Notes under the pieces: generated by a model
The model's database searches: none
The model's input: only the letters and a program-made list of their open reading frames with translations
Told to the model about the DNA's origin: nothing
In this document: one piece after another, positions 54,451-63,352 of the stretch
How the letters are laid out: the number at the start of each line of letters is the position of its first letter
How positions within the stretch are numbered: the first letter of the stretch is position 1
Program-made: the position numbers and the translations under genes
NCBI RefSeq assembly: GCF_029350945.1
Contig: NZ_JARKMS010000005.1
Coordinates: forward strand, 1-64,000
Length of the DNA: 64,000 bases
From: Maribacter huludaoensis
GTDB lineage: Bacteria > Bacteroidota > Bacteroidia > Flavobacteriales > Flavobacteriaceae
Direction: 5' to 3'

Positions 54451-55302
54451 ATGCCGAGAGAATTTGAGATTACCTATAGTGCAACCAATGTTTATGATGA
54501 ATGGGTTTATGATGCACATTGGCAATTTTTAATAATTCCTGTGGAAAATGAGACCCAGCATGAGGTAGAAATTGAATTTAGCAATTCGCAATATGCAATT
54601 ACCGAGAATTCCATTAACGGTTATGGCTTTAAAACGTTGCGAGTTCACCCTAAAAAAAAATTCAAAGAAATTTCATTTGAAGCAAAGTTTAAGTTTTTAA
54701 AAGAAGAAATAGATCCTTACAATTTTAAAATTAACTTAGACAAATCATCAGCTTACGATACACTGCAAAATTTAGGTTTTAAAATTACCCATGAACGCTT
54801 TTTAAAAGCTACCACTTACACCACAATTAAAAATACGGAAGAGCAATTATTTAGGTTTAATAATTCATTGTCCATTTTCGATAATCTTGTATCGTTAAAT
54901 AATTTTACTTTTAATTACATCAAATTCACCACAGGTGCCACAGAAGTGAATACCCTGTTAAAAGATATTATTTCTAAGCAAAAAGGTGTATGTCAAGATT
55001 TTGCGCATCTTTTCTGTGCATTATCACGTAGTAACGGTATACCTACCCGATATGTAAGTGGTTACCTTGATCAAAATAACAATTACCAAGGAGATTCTCA
55101 AATGCACGCATGGGTAGAATCATATATACCTGAAATTGGATGGAAAGGTTTTGACCCTACAAATAATATTTTGGCCAATACGAACCATATTAAAGTTTGT
55201 CACGGTAAGGACTATAATGACTGTGCCCCGTTAAAGGGAATAATACATTCTCACGGCAAGAACAAGACAATACACTCGGTAACCGTAGAAAGTCAACAAT
55301 AG
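54451..55302 (+). CDS. transglutaminase-like protein
   Basis: The 283-residue protein has an N-terminal beta-rich domain (Bact_transglu_N type, about residues 1-90) and a transglutaminase-like core with Cys 181 in GVCQDFAHLFCALSR, His 219 in MHAWVESY and Asp 235 in WKGFDPTNN. The triad is complete, so it probably cleaves or transfers amide bonds. No signal peptide is present. With the ATP-grasp and alpha-E proteins it could make and hydrolyse, or transfer, a peptide-like modification. Confidence 0.9.
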   Translation: MPREFEITYSATNVYDEWVYDAHWQFLIIPVENETQHEVEIEFSNSQYAITENSINGYGFKTLRVHPKKKFKEISFEAKFKFLKEEIDPYNFKINLDKSSAYDTLQNLGFKITHERFLKATTYTTIKNTEEQLFRFNNSLSIFDNLVSLNNFTFNYIKFTTGATEVNTLLKDIISKQKGVCQDFAHLFCALSRSNGIPTRYVSGYLDQNNNYQGDSQMHAWVESYIPEIGWKGFDPTNNILANTNHIKVCHGKDYNDCAPLKGIIHSHGKNKTIHSVTVESQQ

Positions 55303-55365
55303 GTATTCTAAAATATCTGCTATGATTATTTAAAAGAGTATTATTTTTACCCAAAATAGAATTGT

Positions 55366-56467
55366 ATGAACATAAGTACAGACCATTACAAAGGTCTTAT
55401 AGATCGCCTTGGTGCGTTAAGGAGGTATCTTTGACATTGATGCCAAATTAATAGAAATAGAGAACGAGCAAGAGAAAACCTTGGCTCCTGATTTTTGGGA
55501 CAATCCCCAAGAGGCACAGGCACATATGAAATTTATCCAATCAAAAAAGCAATGGGTAGATGATTACGAAGCCGCACAATTACTAGTAGCAGATTTGGAG
55601 GTATTGATCGAATTTCAACAAGAAGGCGAAGTTTCTGAAGAAGAGGTTGAACGCCAATATGAAAAAGCGGTCAATACGCTAGAAAAGATGGAGTTCAAGA
55701 ATATGCTTTCTGAAGAAGGTGATGAACTACCGGCTGTACTTCAAATTACCGCAGGAGCAGGTGGTACTGAAAGCTGCGATTGGGCAGCTATGCTTATGCG
55801 CATGTACATGATGTGGGCAGAAAAGAACGGTTATAAAATTAAAGAGCTCAACTATCAGGAAGGAGATGTTGCCGGTATTAAAACAGTAACATTGGAAATT
55901 GACGGTGAATTTGCTTTTGGCTGGCTAAAGGGTGAAAATGGTGTACATCGTCTAGTGCGCATATCGCCTTTTGACAGTAACGCAAAAAGACACACTTCTT
56001 TTGTATCTGTATACGTATACCCTTTGGTAGATGATAGTATAGAAGTAGATGTCAACCCTGCTGATATTACCATAACCACAGCTAGATCAAGCGGTGCGGG
56101 AGGACAAAATGTAAACAAAGTTGAGACGAAAGTACAACTGACCCACCACCCTACCGGAATTCAAATTTCTTGTTCGGACAGTAGAAGTCAACATGATAAC
56201 AGGGCTACGGCAATGAAAATGCTAAAATCTCAATTGTACGAAATAGAACTTCGAAAAAAGATGGAAGCGCGTCAAGAAATTGAATCCTCTAAAATGAAGA
56301 TCGAATGGGGTTCTCAAATCAGAAATTATGTTATGCATCCATACAAATTGGTAAAGGATGTAAGAACAGGTCAGGAAACAGGTAATGTCGACAACGTTAT
56401 GGATGGCGATATAGACCAATTTCTAAAAGCCTATTTAATGATGATGGGACAAAAAGAAGAAGAATGA
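55366..56467 (+). CDS. prfB: peptide chain release factor 2, with programmed +1 frameshift
   Basis: The gene starts at ATG 55366, reads 22 codons to an in-frame TGA at 55432, and continues in the +1 frame from GAC at 55433 to the stop at 56467, giving 366 residues. The site reads CTT TGA C and is preceded by a strong SD-like AAGGAGGT (55419-55426), the arrangement by which low RF2 raises its own synthesis. The protein has [13 protein letters not shown], with the SPF specificity tripeptide for UGA and UAA, and the GGQ motif in [14 protein letters not shown]. It ends translation in the cytoplasm. Confidence 0.96.
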
Positions 56468-56472
56468 AAGTA

Positions 56473-56506
56473 ATATCTCTGCTTGTTTATAAACCTGCAG
56501 AGATAT
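56473..56506 (+). terminator. possible terminator of prfB
   Basis: ATATCTCTGC and GCAGAGATAT pair perfectly around a 14-base loop just after prfB. No strong T run follows, so termination is uncertain. Confidence 0.4.
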
Positions 56507-56530
56507 CCATAATTTAAAGTAATACACATA

Positions 56531-56875
56531 ATGATTAAAATATATCACAATTCTAGATGCAGTAAATCTAGAGAAGGACTTAAAGTACTTGAAAATTCTG
56601 GCAAGAAATTTGAAGTGGTCAAGTATTTAGAAGACATACCAACAAAAGACGAGTTGCGAAATATTATTAGCTGTTTAGGTATAAAGCCAATTAATTTAGT
56701 ACGTAAATCAGAAGCAATTTGGAAAGAAAAATTTAGAAATCTACCGCTAAATGATGAGGAAATATTAGACGCAATGATCGCATACCCTAAGCTTATAGAA
56801 AGACCTATTGTAATAAATGGCAATAGCGCGGTAATTGGCAGACCATCTTCTAATATAGATGAATTGTTAAAATAA
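56531..56875 (+). CDS. ArsC/Spx family protein (arsenate reductase-like)
   Basis: The 114-residue thioredoxin-fold protein has the N-terminal Cys 10 in YHNSRCSKSREGL and a C-terminal ERPIVINGNSAVIGRPS with the conserved Arg residues of glutaredoxin-dependent ArsC. It may reduce arsenate or belong to the YffB/Spx side of the family. No ars operon is nearby, so arsenic detoxification is not certain. Confidence 0.85.
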   Translation: MIKIYHNSRCSKSREGLKVLENSGKKFEVVKYLEDIPTKDELRNIISCLGIKPINLVRKSEAIWKEKFRNLPLNDEEILDAMIAYPKLIERPIVINGNSAVIGRPSSNIDELLK

Positions 56876-56950
56876 GGATCAGCATAATTATCTTAACAAA
56901 CAATTAACCATTTTCAGTTAAACCATTATAAAACTTTATAATCTAAACAC

Positions 56951-57466
56951 ATGAAAAAAGTAATAAAATATAGCCCTCTAAAAGTTTTTGCGTTGCTATT
57001 AATTCTTTTGGGAAGTTCTGAAATTTACGCGCAATACGGTTATGGCAATAACGGTTACGGATCACGCGGTGGTTACGGTTATGGTAGACAAAGAAGTTCT
57101 ATACCGCAGGCACAAGCACCCGCAGAAGAACCAAAACCTAAAACCGCAGAAGAATTGGTAGACGGTGAAATGCCAAGAATTACGGAAGCACTAGCGTTAA
57201 ATGAATTTGAACAGGCCGTTTTAAGTTCTATTTTAAAGAAATATGTGCAAGAACGCATAGAGGCTCAAATTCTTAAACTACCGCCGGAGAAAATGGCAGA
57301 AGTTTATGAAAACATTACAAAAAGGCAAGACGAAGAGTTAAAAGCAGGTTTGCCCTTAGAAAAGTACGAAGCTTTTGTTGCACTTCAGAAAGATGGTGTA
57401 TCAAAAACTTTAAAGAAGAATAAAAAGAAGAAAAAAGAAAAACGAAAGAAATCTAAAACCGAATAA
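56951..57466 (+). CDS. secreted small protein with Gly/Tyr-rich start and Lys-rich tail
   Basis: The 171-residue protein has a signal peptide (about residues 1-27, EIYAQ), a Gly/Tyr-rich segment YGYGNNGYGSRGGYGYG, and a Pro/Glu hinge. A helical domain follows (about 65-150) with TEALALNEFEQAVLSSILKKY and MAEVYENITKRQDEELK. The tail is of nearly pure Lys. The helical part vaguely recalls Spy/CpxP-like periplasmic proteins. Its stop and the ATG of the receptor gene are directly adjacent (TAAATG), so the two are coupled and may act together at the outer membrane. Confidence 0.72.
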   Translation: MKKVIKYSPLKVFALLLILLGSSEIYAQYGYGNNGYGSRGGYGYGRQRSSIPQAQAPAEEPKPKTAEELVDGEMPRITEALALNEFEQAVLSSILKKYVQERIEAQILKLPPEKMAEVYENITKRQDEELKAGLPLEKYEAFVALQKDGVSKTLKKNKKKKKEKRKKSKTE

Positions 57467-59959
57467 ATGAAACCAATTTTCCCGTTACTCCTTCTCCTAG
57501 TACTATCATTTAATTACGCAAATAGTCAAAGACCTGGGGGAGACCGGGAAAGAGGACCAATTATTATTACAGGTAAGGTCGTGGATAAAGATGATAACCT
57601 ACCATTGGAATATGCTACATTAGTACTACAAAGTGTAAACAACCCTGATAAAATTACAGGTGGTATCACAGATATTGACGGAAATTTTAAAGTGGAAACT
57701 CCACCAGGTAAATACAACATTTCCATTGAATACATTTCTTATAAAACGTACAAATTGCCCGATCAAATTTTAAGAGCATCTACAGACCTGGGGACAATAA
57801 AGCTTGCTTTAGATGTAGCCCAATTAGAAGCTGTAGAGGTTGTTGGCGAAAAGACTACCGTAGAAGTACGTTTGGACAAAAAAATCTATAATATTGGTAA
57901 AGATTTAACCAATAGTGGTGCAACCATTACCGACGCCCTTAATAATGTACCATCTGTTGATGTTGATGTTGAAGGTGCTATAAGTTTAAGAGGTAATGAG
58001 AACGTTAGAATACTCATTAATGGCAAACCATCTGCCCTAGCGGGGTTTGGTTCAACAGATGCCCTAACACAACTACCGGCAGATGCAATTGAAAAAGTAG
58101 AGGTAATTACCAGCCCATCTGCAAGATATGATGCAGAAGGTACAGCAGGTATTTTGAACATTGTACTTAAGAAAGAAAAAACACTTGGTTTTAATGGTTC
58201 GGTAAATACAACTATAGGATATCCTGTTAATAGTGGTATTTCCGTGAATGCCAACTTACGAACAGATAAGTTTAACCTGTTCAACACCACAGGTTATAAC
58301 TATAGAGACGCTCCAGGTAATGCATTTTATGATAACACTTACACCTCTGGGTCATATGATAGGATTATAGAGGACAGGAACTATTTTAGACTTAGAAAAG
58401 GTTTCAACACTAATTTGGGACTTGAGTATTTTATAACAGAAGAATCTTCAATTACAGGAAGTATATTTTATAGAACCTCTAAAAGTGAAGATGAAACTGA
58501 AAATACCAACCAAAGGTTTGTCAACAGTACGCTAGATAGTGAAACATTTAGAACTGAAGATGAAGGTGAAGATGACGAGAACTATCAATTTTCTTTGAAT
58601 TATATTAATAATCTTGATGATGACGGACAAAAACTAACCGTAGACGCTCAATACTCTAACGGCGTAGAAGATAAGACCAACATCATACAGGAAAACAATA
58701 CATTGCCTAATGATGATTTAATAGTCTTGGAAAATGTCTTTGAAAAAGAAACCCAAAATGAATATTTGGTACAAGCAGATTATGTTTTACCTATGGGCGA
58801 TGCACAATTTGAAGCTGGGTATAGAGGTACTTTTGAAAAAACAGAAACAGATTATAGATTGGACTCTTTGAACCAAACCACCGGTCTGTTCGATATCAAC
58901 CAAGACCTAACCAACTTATTTGCCTATACTGAAAATGTAAATGCCCTATATACTCAATATGGTAACAAATTCGGTAAATTTTCCTTTCTTTTAGGCTTAC
59001 GTTTAGAGAACACCCAGTTAAAAGGAGAATTGACCTCTTTGTATGATTCTTCTGAACTAGAGGATCAATTAGGAGTAGATGTCGATGCAAATTTCGATAA
59101 AAATTATTTAGGGCTTTTCCCAACTGTAAACTTGATTTACGAACTGGGTGAAAATGAAAGCATTTCATTAGGCTATAATAGAAGGATAAATAGACCTAGG
59201 GGCAGGTATGTTAACCCTTTTCCTTCACGATCTAGTAGAACAAATATTTTTCAAGGAAACCCTGACCTTGACCCTGCGTTCTCCAATGCTTTTGACGTTG
59301 GTTACTTAAAGAGATGGGATAAACTAACTCTTACCTCATCTGTGTATTACCAACGAGAAACAGATTCATTTGAACGTATACAAGAAGAAACCGGTGAAAC
59401 CACTACAGATGGCATTGAAATTATCAGGTCTATTCCAATCAACCTATCCACAAATGACAGAATTGGGGTTGAAGCAGGTATTTTATATAACGCAGCAAAA
59501 TGGTTGCGATTGAACTCTAGCTTTAATTTCTTCCAGTTCTCCACCGAAGGTGCTTTTAACGGTATTGATTATGGTACTACAAATACCAGCTGGTTCGCTA
59601 GATTTAGCTCAAAGGTTTCCTTACCGGCAAAAGTAGACTGGCAAACAAATGCATTCTATAGAGGACCATCTTCTACGGCACAGACTGAAAACGGTGGTAT
59701 ATTCTCATTGAATTTAGCCTTTAGCAAAGATATTTTAAACGACAATGGAACACTTTCACTTAATGTAAGCGACTTATTGAACTCTAGAAAAAGAACCTCT
59801 TACACGGAAACGGAGTTCTTTACTTCAGACAGTGAATTTCAATGGAGACAACGTCAAATAACTATGGTCTTTGTATATCGTTTTAATCAACCAAAAGAGC
59901 GTAATAAAGGTAACAGAAGAGGAAACAATGATGATGACGGAGATGAAATAGAAGGTTAA
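57467..59959 (+). CDS. outer-membrane beta-barrel receptor (TonB-receptor-like, OMP_b-brl_3)
   Basis: The 830-residue protein has a signal peptide (about 1-20), a carboxypeptidase-regulatory-like domain (about 33-115, ITGKVVDKDDNLPLEYATLVLQ), and a plug-like domain (about 125-235) with ISLRGNENVRILINGKPSAL and AEGTAGILNIVLKK. The C-terminal beta-barrel (to residue 830) holds NRRINRPRGRYVNPFPS. It matches the SusC-like or outer-membrane beta-barrel family that takes up or exports macromolecules in Bacteroidota. It has no SusD partner here; the small secreted protein upstream is the only neighbour in the operon. The tail is acidic with Asp and Glu. Confidence 0.88.
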   Translation: MKPIFPLLLLLVLSFNYANSQRPGGDRERGPIIITGKVVDKDDNLPLEYATLVLQSVNNPDKITGGITDIDGNFKVETPPGKYNISIEYISYKTYKLPDQILRASTDLGTIKLALDVAQLEAVEVVGEKTTVEVRLDKKIYNIGKDLTNSGATITDALNNVPSVDVDVEGAISLRGNENVRILINGKPSALAGFGSTDALTQLPADAIEKVEVITSPSARYDAEGTAGILNIVLKKEKTLGFNGSVNTTIGYPVNSGISVNANLRTDKFNLFNTTGYNYRDAPGNAFYDNTYTSGSYDRIIEDRNYFRLRKGFNTNLGLEYFITEESSITGSIFYRTSKSEDETENTNQRFVNSTLDSETFRTEDEGEDDENYQFSLNYINNLDDDGQKLTVDAQYSNGVEDKTNIIQENNTLPNDDLIVLENVFEKETQNEYLVQADYVLPMGDAQFEAGYRGTFEKTETDYRLDSLNQTTGLFDINQDLTNLFAYTENVNALYTQYGNKFGKFSFLLGLRLENTQLKGELTSLYDSSELEDQLGVDVDANFDKNYLGLFPTVNLIYELGENESISLGYNRRINRPRGRYVNPFPSRSSRTNIFQGNPDLDPAFSNAFDVGYLKRWDKLTLTSSVYYQRETDSFERIQEETGETTTDGIEIIRSIPINLSTNDRIGVEAGILYNAAKWLRLNSSFNFFQFSTEGAFNGIDYGTTNTSWFARFSSKVSLPAKVDWQTNAFYRGPSSTAQTENGGIFSLNLAFSKDILNDNGTLSLNVSDLLNSRKRTSYTETEFFTSDSEFQWRQRQITMVFVYRFNQPKERNKGNRRGNNDDDGDEIEG

Positions 59960-59976
59960 ATACAAATAACAAGACA

Positions 59977-60011
59977 TAAAAAAAGGAGCCTAAAGGCTCC
60001 TTTTTTTTTTT
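59977..60011. terminator. bidirectional terminator
   Basis: AAAAGGAGCC and GGCTCCTTTT pair perfectly around TAAA, with seven A before and a long T run after, serving the receptor gene and the small convergent gene. Confidence 0.9.
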
Positions 60012-60025
60012 ATATAATTCTATAT

Positions 60026-60199
60026 CTATGCTTCTCTTGCTGCTTTTTTCTTGTCGCGTCTTTCTTTCAATAACTCCATAATGTTACCACCTAACCAGTA
60101 AGGGACAACAAATAATAACAAAAACATCATTAACCAAAAACCTATGGTCAGTATGGTTAAAAAAGCTAAAAATCCTAAATATTGGTCAAAATCAAACAT
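60026..60199 (-). CDS. 57-residue membrane protein
   Basis: A minus-strand frame encodes MFDFDQYLGFLAFLTILTIG, a second hydrophobic stretch (about 21-40), and then a positively charged tail with ELLKERRDKKKAAREA. The hydrophobic part could be one long or two short helices, with the Lys/Arg tail in the cytoplasm. The clear protein-like composition and the terminator at its 3-prime end support a real gene. Function is unknown. Confidence 0.7.
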   Translation of the reverse strand: MFDFDQYLGFLAFLTILTIGFWLMMFLLLFVVPYWLGGNIMELLKERRDKKKAAREA

Positions 60200-60370
60200 A
60201 TCTTCTTACTTATATATTACAAAGATACCATAAACGAATTATTTTTTGCAAACGTTCTGTAAAATTAATTTCACTTTTCGCCACAAAGTTGTCCTAAGAA
60301 AAATAAATGTAAACCTTATTTTTGAGGATATTTAATAAGTTAACTAAAGATTCATATAAATTATAAAATT

Positions 60371-61771
60371 ATGGAGTTCAGAATCGAAAAAGATACCATG
60401 GGCAATGTTGAAGTTCCCAAAGACAAATACTGGGGTGCACAAACAGAACGCTCGCGTAATAATTTTAAAATAGGACCATCGGCATCTATGCCCTTGGACA
60501 TTGTTTACGGATTTGCATATTTAAAAAAATCTGCAGCGTACACCAATTGCGAACTAGGGGTTTTATCTGAAGAAAAAAGAGATTTGATCGCTCAGGTATG
60601 TGATGAAATTTTAGAAGGAAAACATGATGACCAATTTCCTTTGGTTATATGGCAGACAGGTTCTGGAACGCAAAGTAATATGAACGTGAATGAGGTGGTT
60701 GCCAATAGGGCCCATGAAATTGCCGGCAAAGTAATTGGTGAAGGTGAAAAGACAATTCAGCCAAATGATGATGTAAACAAGTCACAATCATCAAATGACA
60801 CCTTCCCTACAGGTATGCATATAGCTGCATACAAAAAAATAGTTGAGGTGACCATACCGGGTGTCACTCAATTGAGAGATACACTTCAGAAAAAATCGGT
60901 TGAATTCAAGAACGTAGTTAAAATTGGTCGTACGCATTTAATGGATGCCACTCCCCTAACCTTGGGTCAAGAATTTTCCGGTTATGTTTCTCAATTGGAC
61001 CATGGTTTAAAAGCTTTGAAAAATACCTTAGCTCATTTAAGTGAACTGGCTCTTGGTGGTACTGCCGTTGGAACTGGATTGAACACACCGGAAGGTTATG
61101 ACGTGCTTGTTGCAAAATATATTGCAGACTTCACAGGCTTGCCTTTTATAACCGCTGAAAATAAGTTTGAGGCGCTAGCTGCGCATGATGCCATTGTGGA
61201 AAGCCACGGAGCTTTAAAACAATTGGCTGTATCATTGAACAAAATAGCAAACGATATTAGAATGATGGCTTCTGGTCCACGTTCAGGAATAGGTGAAATC
61301 ATTATTCCCGCAAACGAACCAGGTAGTTCAATAATGCCAGGTAAAGTGAACCCTACACAATGTGAAGCAATGACAATGGTTTGCGCACAAGTGATGGGTA
61401 ATGACGTTGCTATAAGCGTTGGTGGAACCCAAGGTCATTATGAACTAAATGTCTTTAAACCAATGATGGCAGCCAATATTCTTCAGTCTGCACAATTAAT
61501 TGGTGACGCCTGTGTAAGTTTTGAAGAGCATTGTGCTGCAGGTATAGAGCCAAATCACGGTGTGATCAAAGAATTACTGAACAACTCTTTAATGTTGGTT
61601 ACTGCTTTAAATACAAAAATTGGGTATTACAAAGCTGCAGAGATTGCCAACACAGCACATAAGAACGGAACTACATTAAAGGAAGAGGCTGTCAACTTAG
61701 GATATGTAACCGCCGAAGATTATGATGAATGGGTAAAACCAGAAAATATGGTAGGTAGTTTAAAAGACTAA
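60371..61771 (+). CDS. fumC: fumarate hydratase, class II
   Basis: The 466-residue protein has the full FumC pattern: [25 protein letters not shown] at the N-terminus, [21 protein letters not shown], and the signature [16 protein letters not shown]. It interconverts fumarate and malate in the citric acid cycle as a tetramer without an iron-sulfur cluster. It is a single gene with a strong terminator. Confidence 0.97.
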   Translation: MEFRIEKDTMGNVEVPKDKYWGAQTERSRNNFKIGPSASMPLDIVYGFAYLKKSAAYTNCELGVLSEEKRDLIAQVCDEILEGKHDDQFPLVIWQTGSGTQSNMNVNEVVANRAHEIAGKVIGEGEKTIQPNDDVNKSQSSNDTFPTGMHIAAYKKIVEVTIPGVTQLRDTLQKKSVEFKNVVKIGRTHLMDATPLTLGQEFSGYVSQLDHGLKALKNTLAHLSELALGGTAVGTGLNTPEGYDVLVAKYIADFTGLPFITAENKFEALAAHDAIVESHGALKQLAVSLNKIANDIRMMASGPRSGIGEIIIPANEPGSSIMPGKVNPTQCEAMTMVCAQVMGNDVAISVGGTQGHYELNVFKPMMAANILQSAQLIGDACVSFEEHCAAGIEPNHGVIKELLNNSLMLVTALNTKIGYYKAAEIANTAHKNGTTLKEEAVNLGYVTAEDYDEWVKPENMVGSLKD

Positions 61772-61793
61772 AATCAACCCTACCTTAAATAAA

Positions 61794-61820
61794 AAAAGGC
61801 GACCAAACTGGTCGCCTTTT
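61794..61820. terminator. terminator between fumC and the coiled-coil gene
   Basis: AAAAGGCGACCA and TGGTCGCCTTTT pair perfectly around AAC, with A and T runs on both sides for both convergent genes. Confidence 0.9.
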
Positions 61821-61841
61821 CTATTATGAATTTTCAAACTA

Positions 61842-62729
61842 TTACTTCAACATAAACTTAGAAGTACCCAATAATTTTAATTGGTCGTCATATACGTTTA
61901 CCATGTAATTTCCATCTTTAAAATCACCAGAAGGCTTACTGATATAATCACATACATCTAAAGATTTGTTCTCGTAGTAAAAATTTGTTTGCTTACTATA
62001 AGTTATAGAAGCCCCATTATCATTTGTCATAGAATTGCTACCGCCAAGTACATTACCTTGGGGATCCAAAACTTCCAAGAAAAATTCTCTGTCACCGGCT
62101 TGTGCAATTACGTTATCGGCAACAGTAAAACAAATTTTAAATTTATCGGTCGCCTTGGCTCTCTGTGTAGAGACCAATTTACCACTGTTACGTTCTTTTA
62201 CTGCATCAACATTAAATTTAGACAGGTTTAATGCAGAACCTTTTTCTACAACTTGAGCCAAGTTTGTATTTTGTACTACCAAAGAGTCATTAAAAACAGT
62301 TTGCTTTTCCAACTCAACATAAGTACTATCACGTTGCATGGCAATAGCAGTATTTGAACGAGTTAAAGAATCAACTTGCTTTAATAATTGCTCTCTCTCA
62401 GCTTTAAGCACACTTACCTGTCTTCTATACCTAGATAAGGAACCAATATCAGCTTTCATTGTCTTAACAGAATCAATATACTTGGCAATATTGTCTCTAG
62501 CACTTACCAACTCTTCATTAGTTGCATTACTTTCTAAGATAGCTTTGTCGTATTCAGATTTTAAGCTATTCAAATCTTCAACTACTAATTCTTTTTCTTT
62601 TGTAAGTACTACTTCGGTCTTCTTTTTATCTTGGTAAAGACTTACTGTATAAATGATAGTACCTAAAAGCACAACACCTAAAAGAGCGGTCAAAACCTTT
62701 AAGCCGTTGTTGTTTTTTGTTTCAGTCAT
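61842..62729 (-). CDS. membrane-anchored coiled-coil protein
   Basis: The 295-residue protein has one membrane helix (about residues 11-30), a long coiled coil (about 35-165) with heptad-like Leu, Val and Ile spacing, and a C-terminal globular domain (about 190-295). That domain has FKICFTVADNVIAQAGDREFFLEVLDPQGNVLGG and NYMVNVYDDQLKLLG. It should project into the periplasm as a stalk with a beta-sandwich-like head. I do not recognise a named family, but similar proteins are common in Flavobacteriaceae. Confidence 0.75.
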   Translation of the reverse strand: MTETKNNNGLKVLTALLGVVLLGTIIYTVSLYQDKKKTEVVLTKEKELVVEDLNSLKSEYDKAILESNATNEELVSARDNIAKYIDSVKTMKADIGSLSRYRRQVSVLKAEREQLLKQVDSLTRSNTAIAMQRDSTYVELEKQTVFNDSLVVQNTNLAQVVEKGSALNLSKFNVDAVKERNSGKLVSTQRAKATDKFKICFTVADNVIAQAGDREFFLEVLDPQGNVLGGSNSMTNDNGASITYSKQTNFYYENKSLDVCDYISKPSGDFKDGNYMVNVYDDQLKLLGTSKFMLK

Positions 62730-62882
62730 AATTTTAAATTTAATAAAGTGTCTGTTTGTTCGAGTTATATACGTGGCAATTTAAATTTTAGATTTTTTGC
62801 TGTTAAATTAATTTATAATACTTGGCTTATACCAATACAAGAAGATATAACTTGGGCATTAATAAAACAATATTTAGAAACC

Positions 62883-63352
62883 ATGCTAACCATTGTACCT
62901 TACGAGCCTAAATATAATCAAAACTTTAGAGACTTGAATATTGCTTGGATCAATGAATATTTTAAAGTGGAAAAAAAGACAGGGAGCTATTGAACGATCC
63001 GCAATCTTCCATTATAGCTAAAGGTGGGTATATCTTTATAGGATTATGGTATAATAAGCCTGTTGGATGCTTTGCATTGATCAAAAAGGAAATAGACCGT
63101 TATGAATTGGGTAAAATGGCAGTAAACAAAAGCCATCACGGATTAAAAATAGGTCAGTCTATGCTGGCTTATGCAATTGATGTTGCCCGTACCGAAAATT
63201 GGAAAACCCTAGAGTTATATTCTAGCACAAAATTAGATGCCGCTCTGCATATATATAAGAAATTTGGATTTAAAGAGGTATCCTTAGAAGATAATTTAGA
63301 GTATCTTCGATCTGATGTTAAAATGGAACTAACTCTTTTAAACGTAACCTAA
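62883..63352 (+). pseudogene. GNAT acetyltransferase gene broken by a -1 frameshift at A7
   Basis: The first part reads MLTIVPYEPKYNQNFRDLNI and continues to FKVEKK, then runs into a stop at 62991. The second part, in the next frame, starts around LNDPQSSIIAKGGYIFIG and continues to 63352 with GKMAVNKSHHGLKIGQSML, the acetyl-CoA loop. One extra A in the A7 run at 62971-62977 would join them as VEKKDRELLNDP, a normal GNAT sequence. Either the gene is inactive, it is repaired by slippage, or the read lost one A. The stop overlaps the next start (TAATG). Confidence 0.82.

Noticed and set aside
55481..56467. Release factor 2 read as a single frame from an internal ATG
   Set aside because: It would lack the conserved N-terminal part; the upstream frame with CTT TGA C and the SD-like element explains the full gene.
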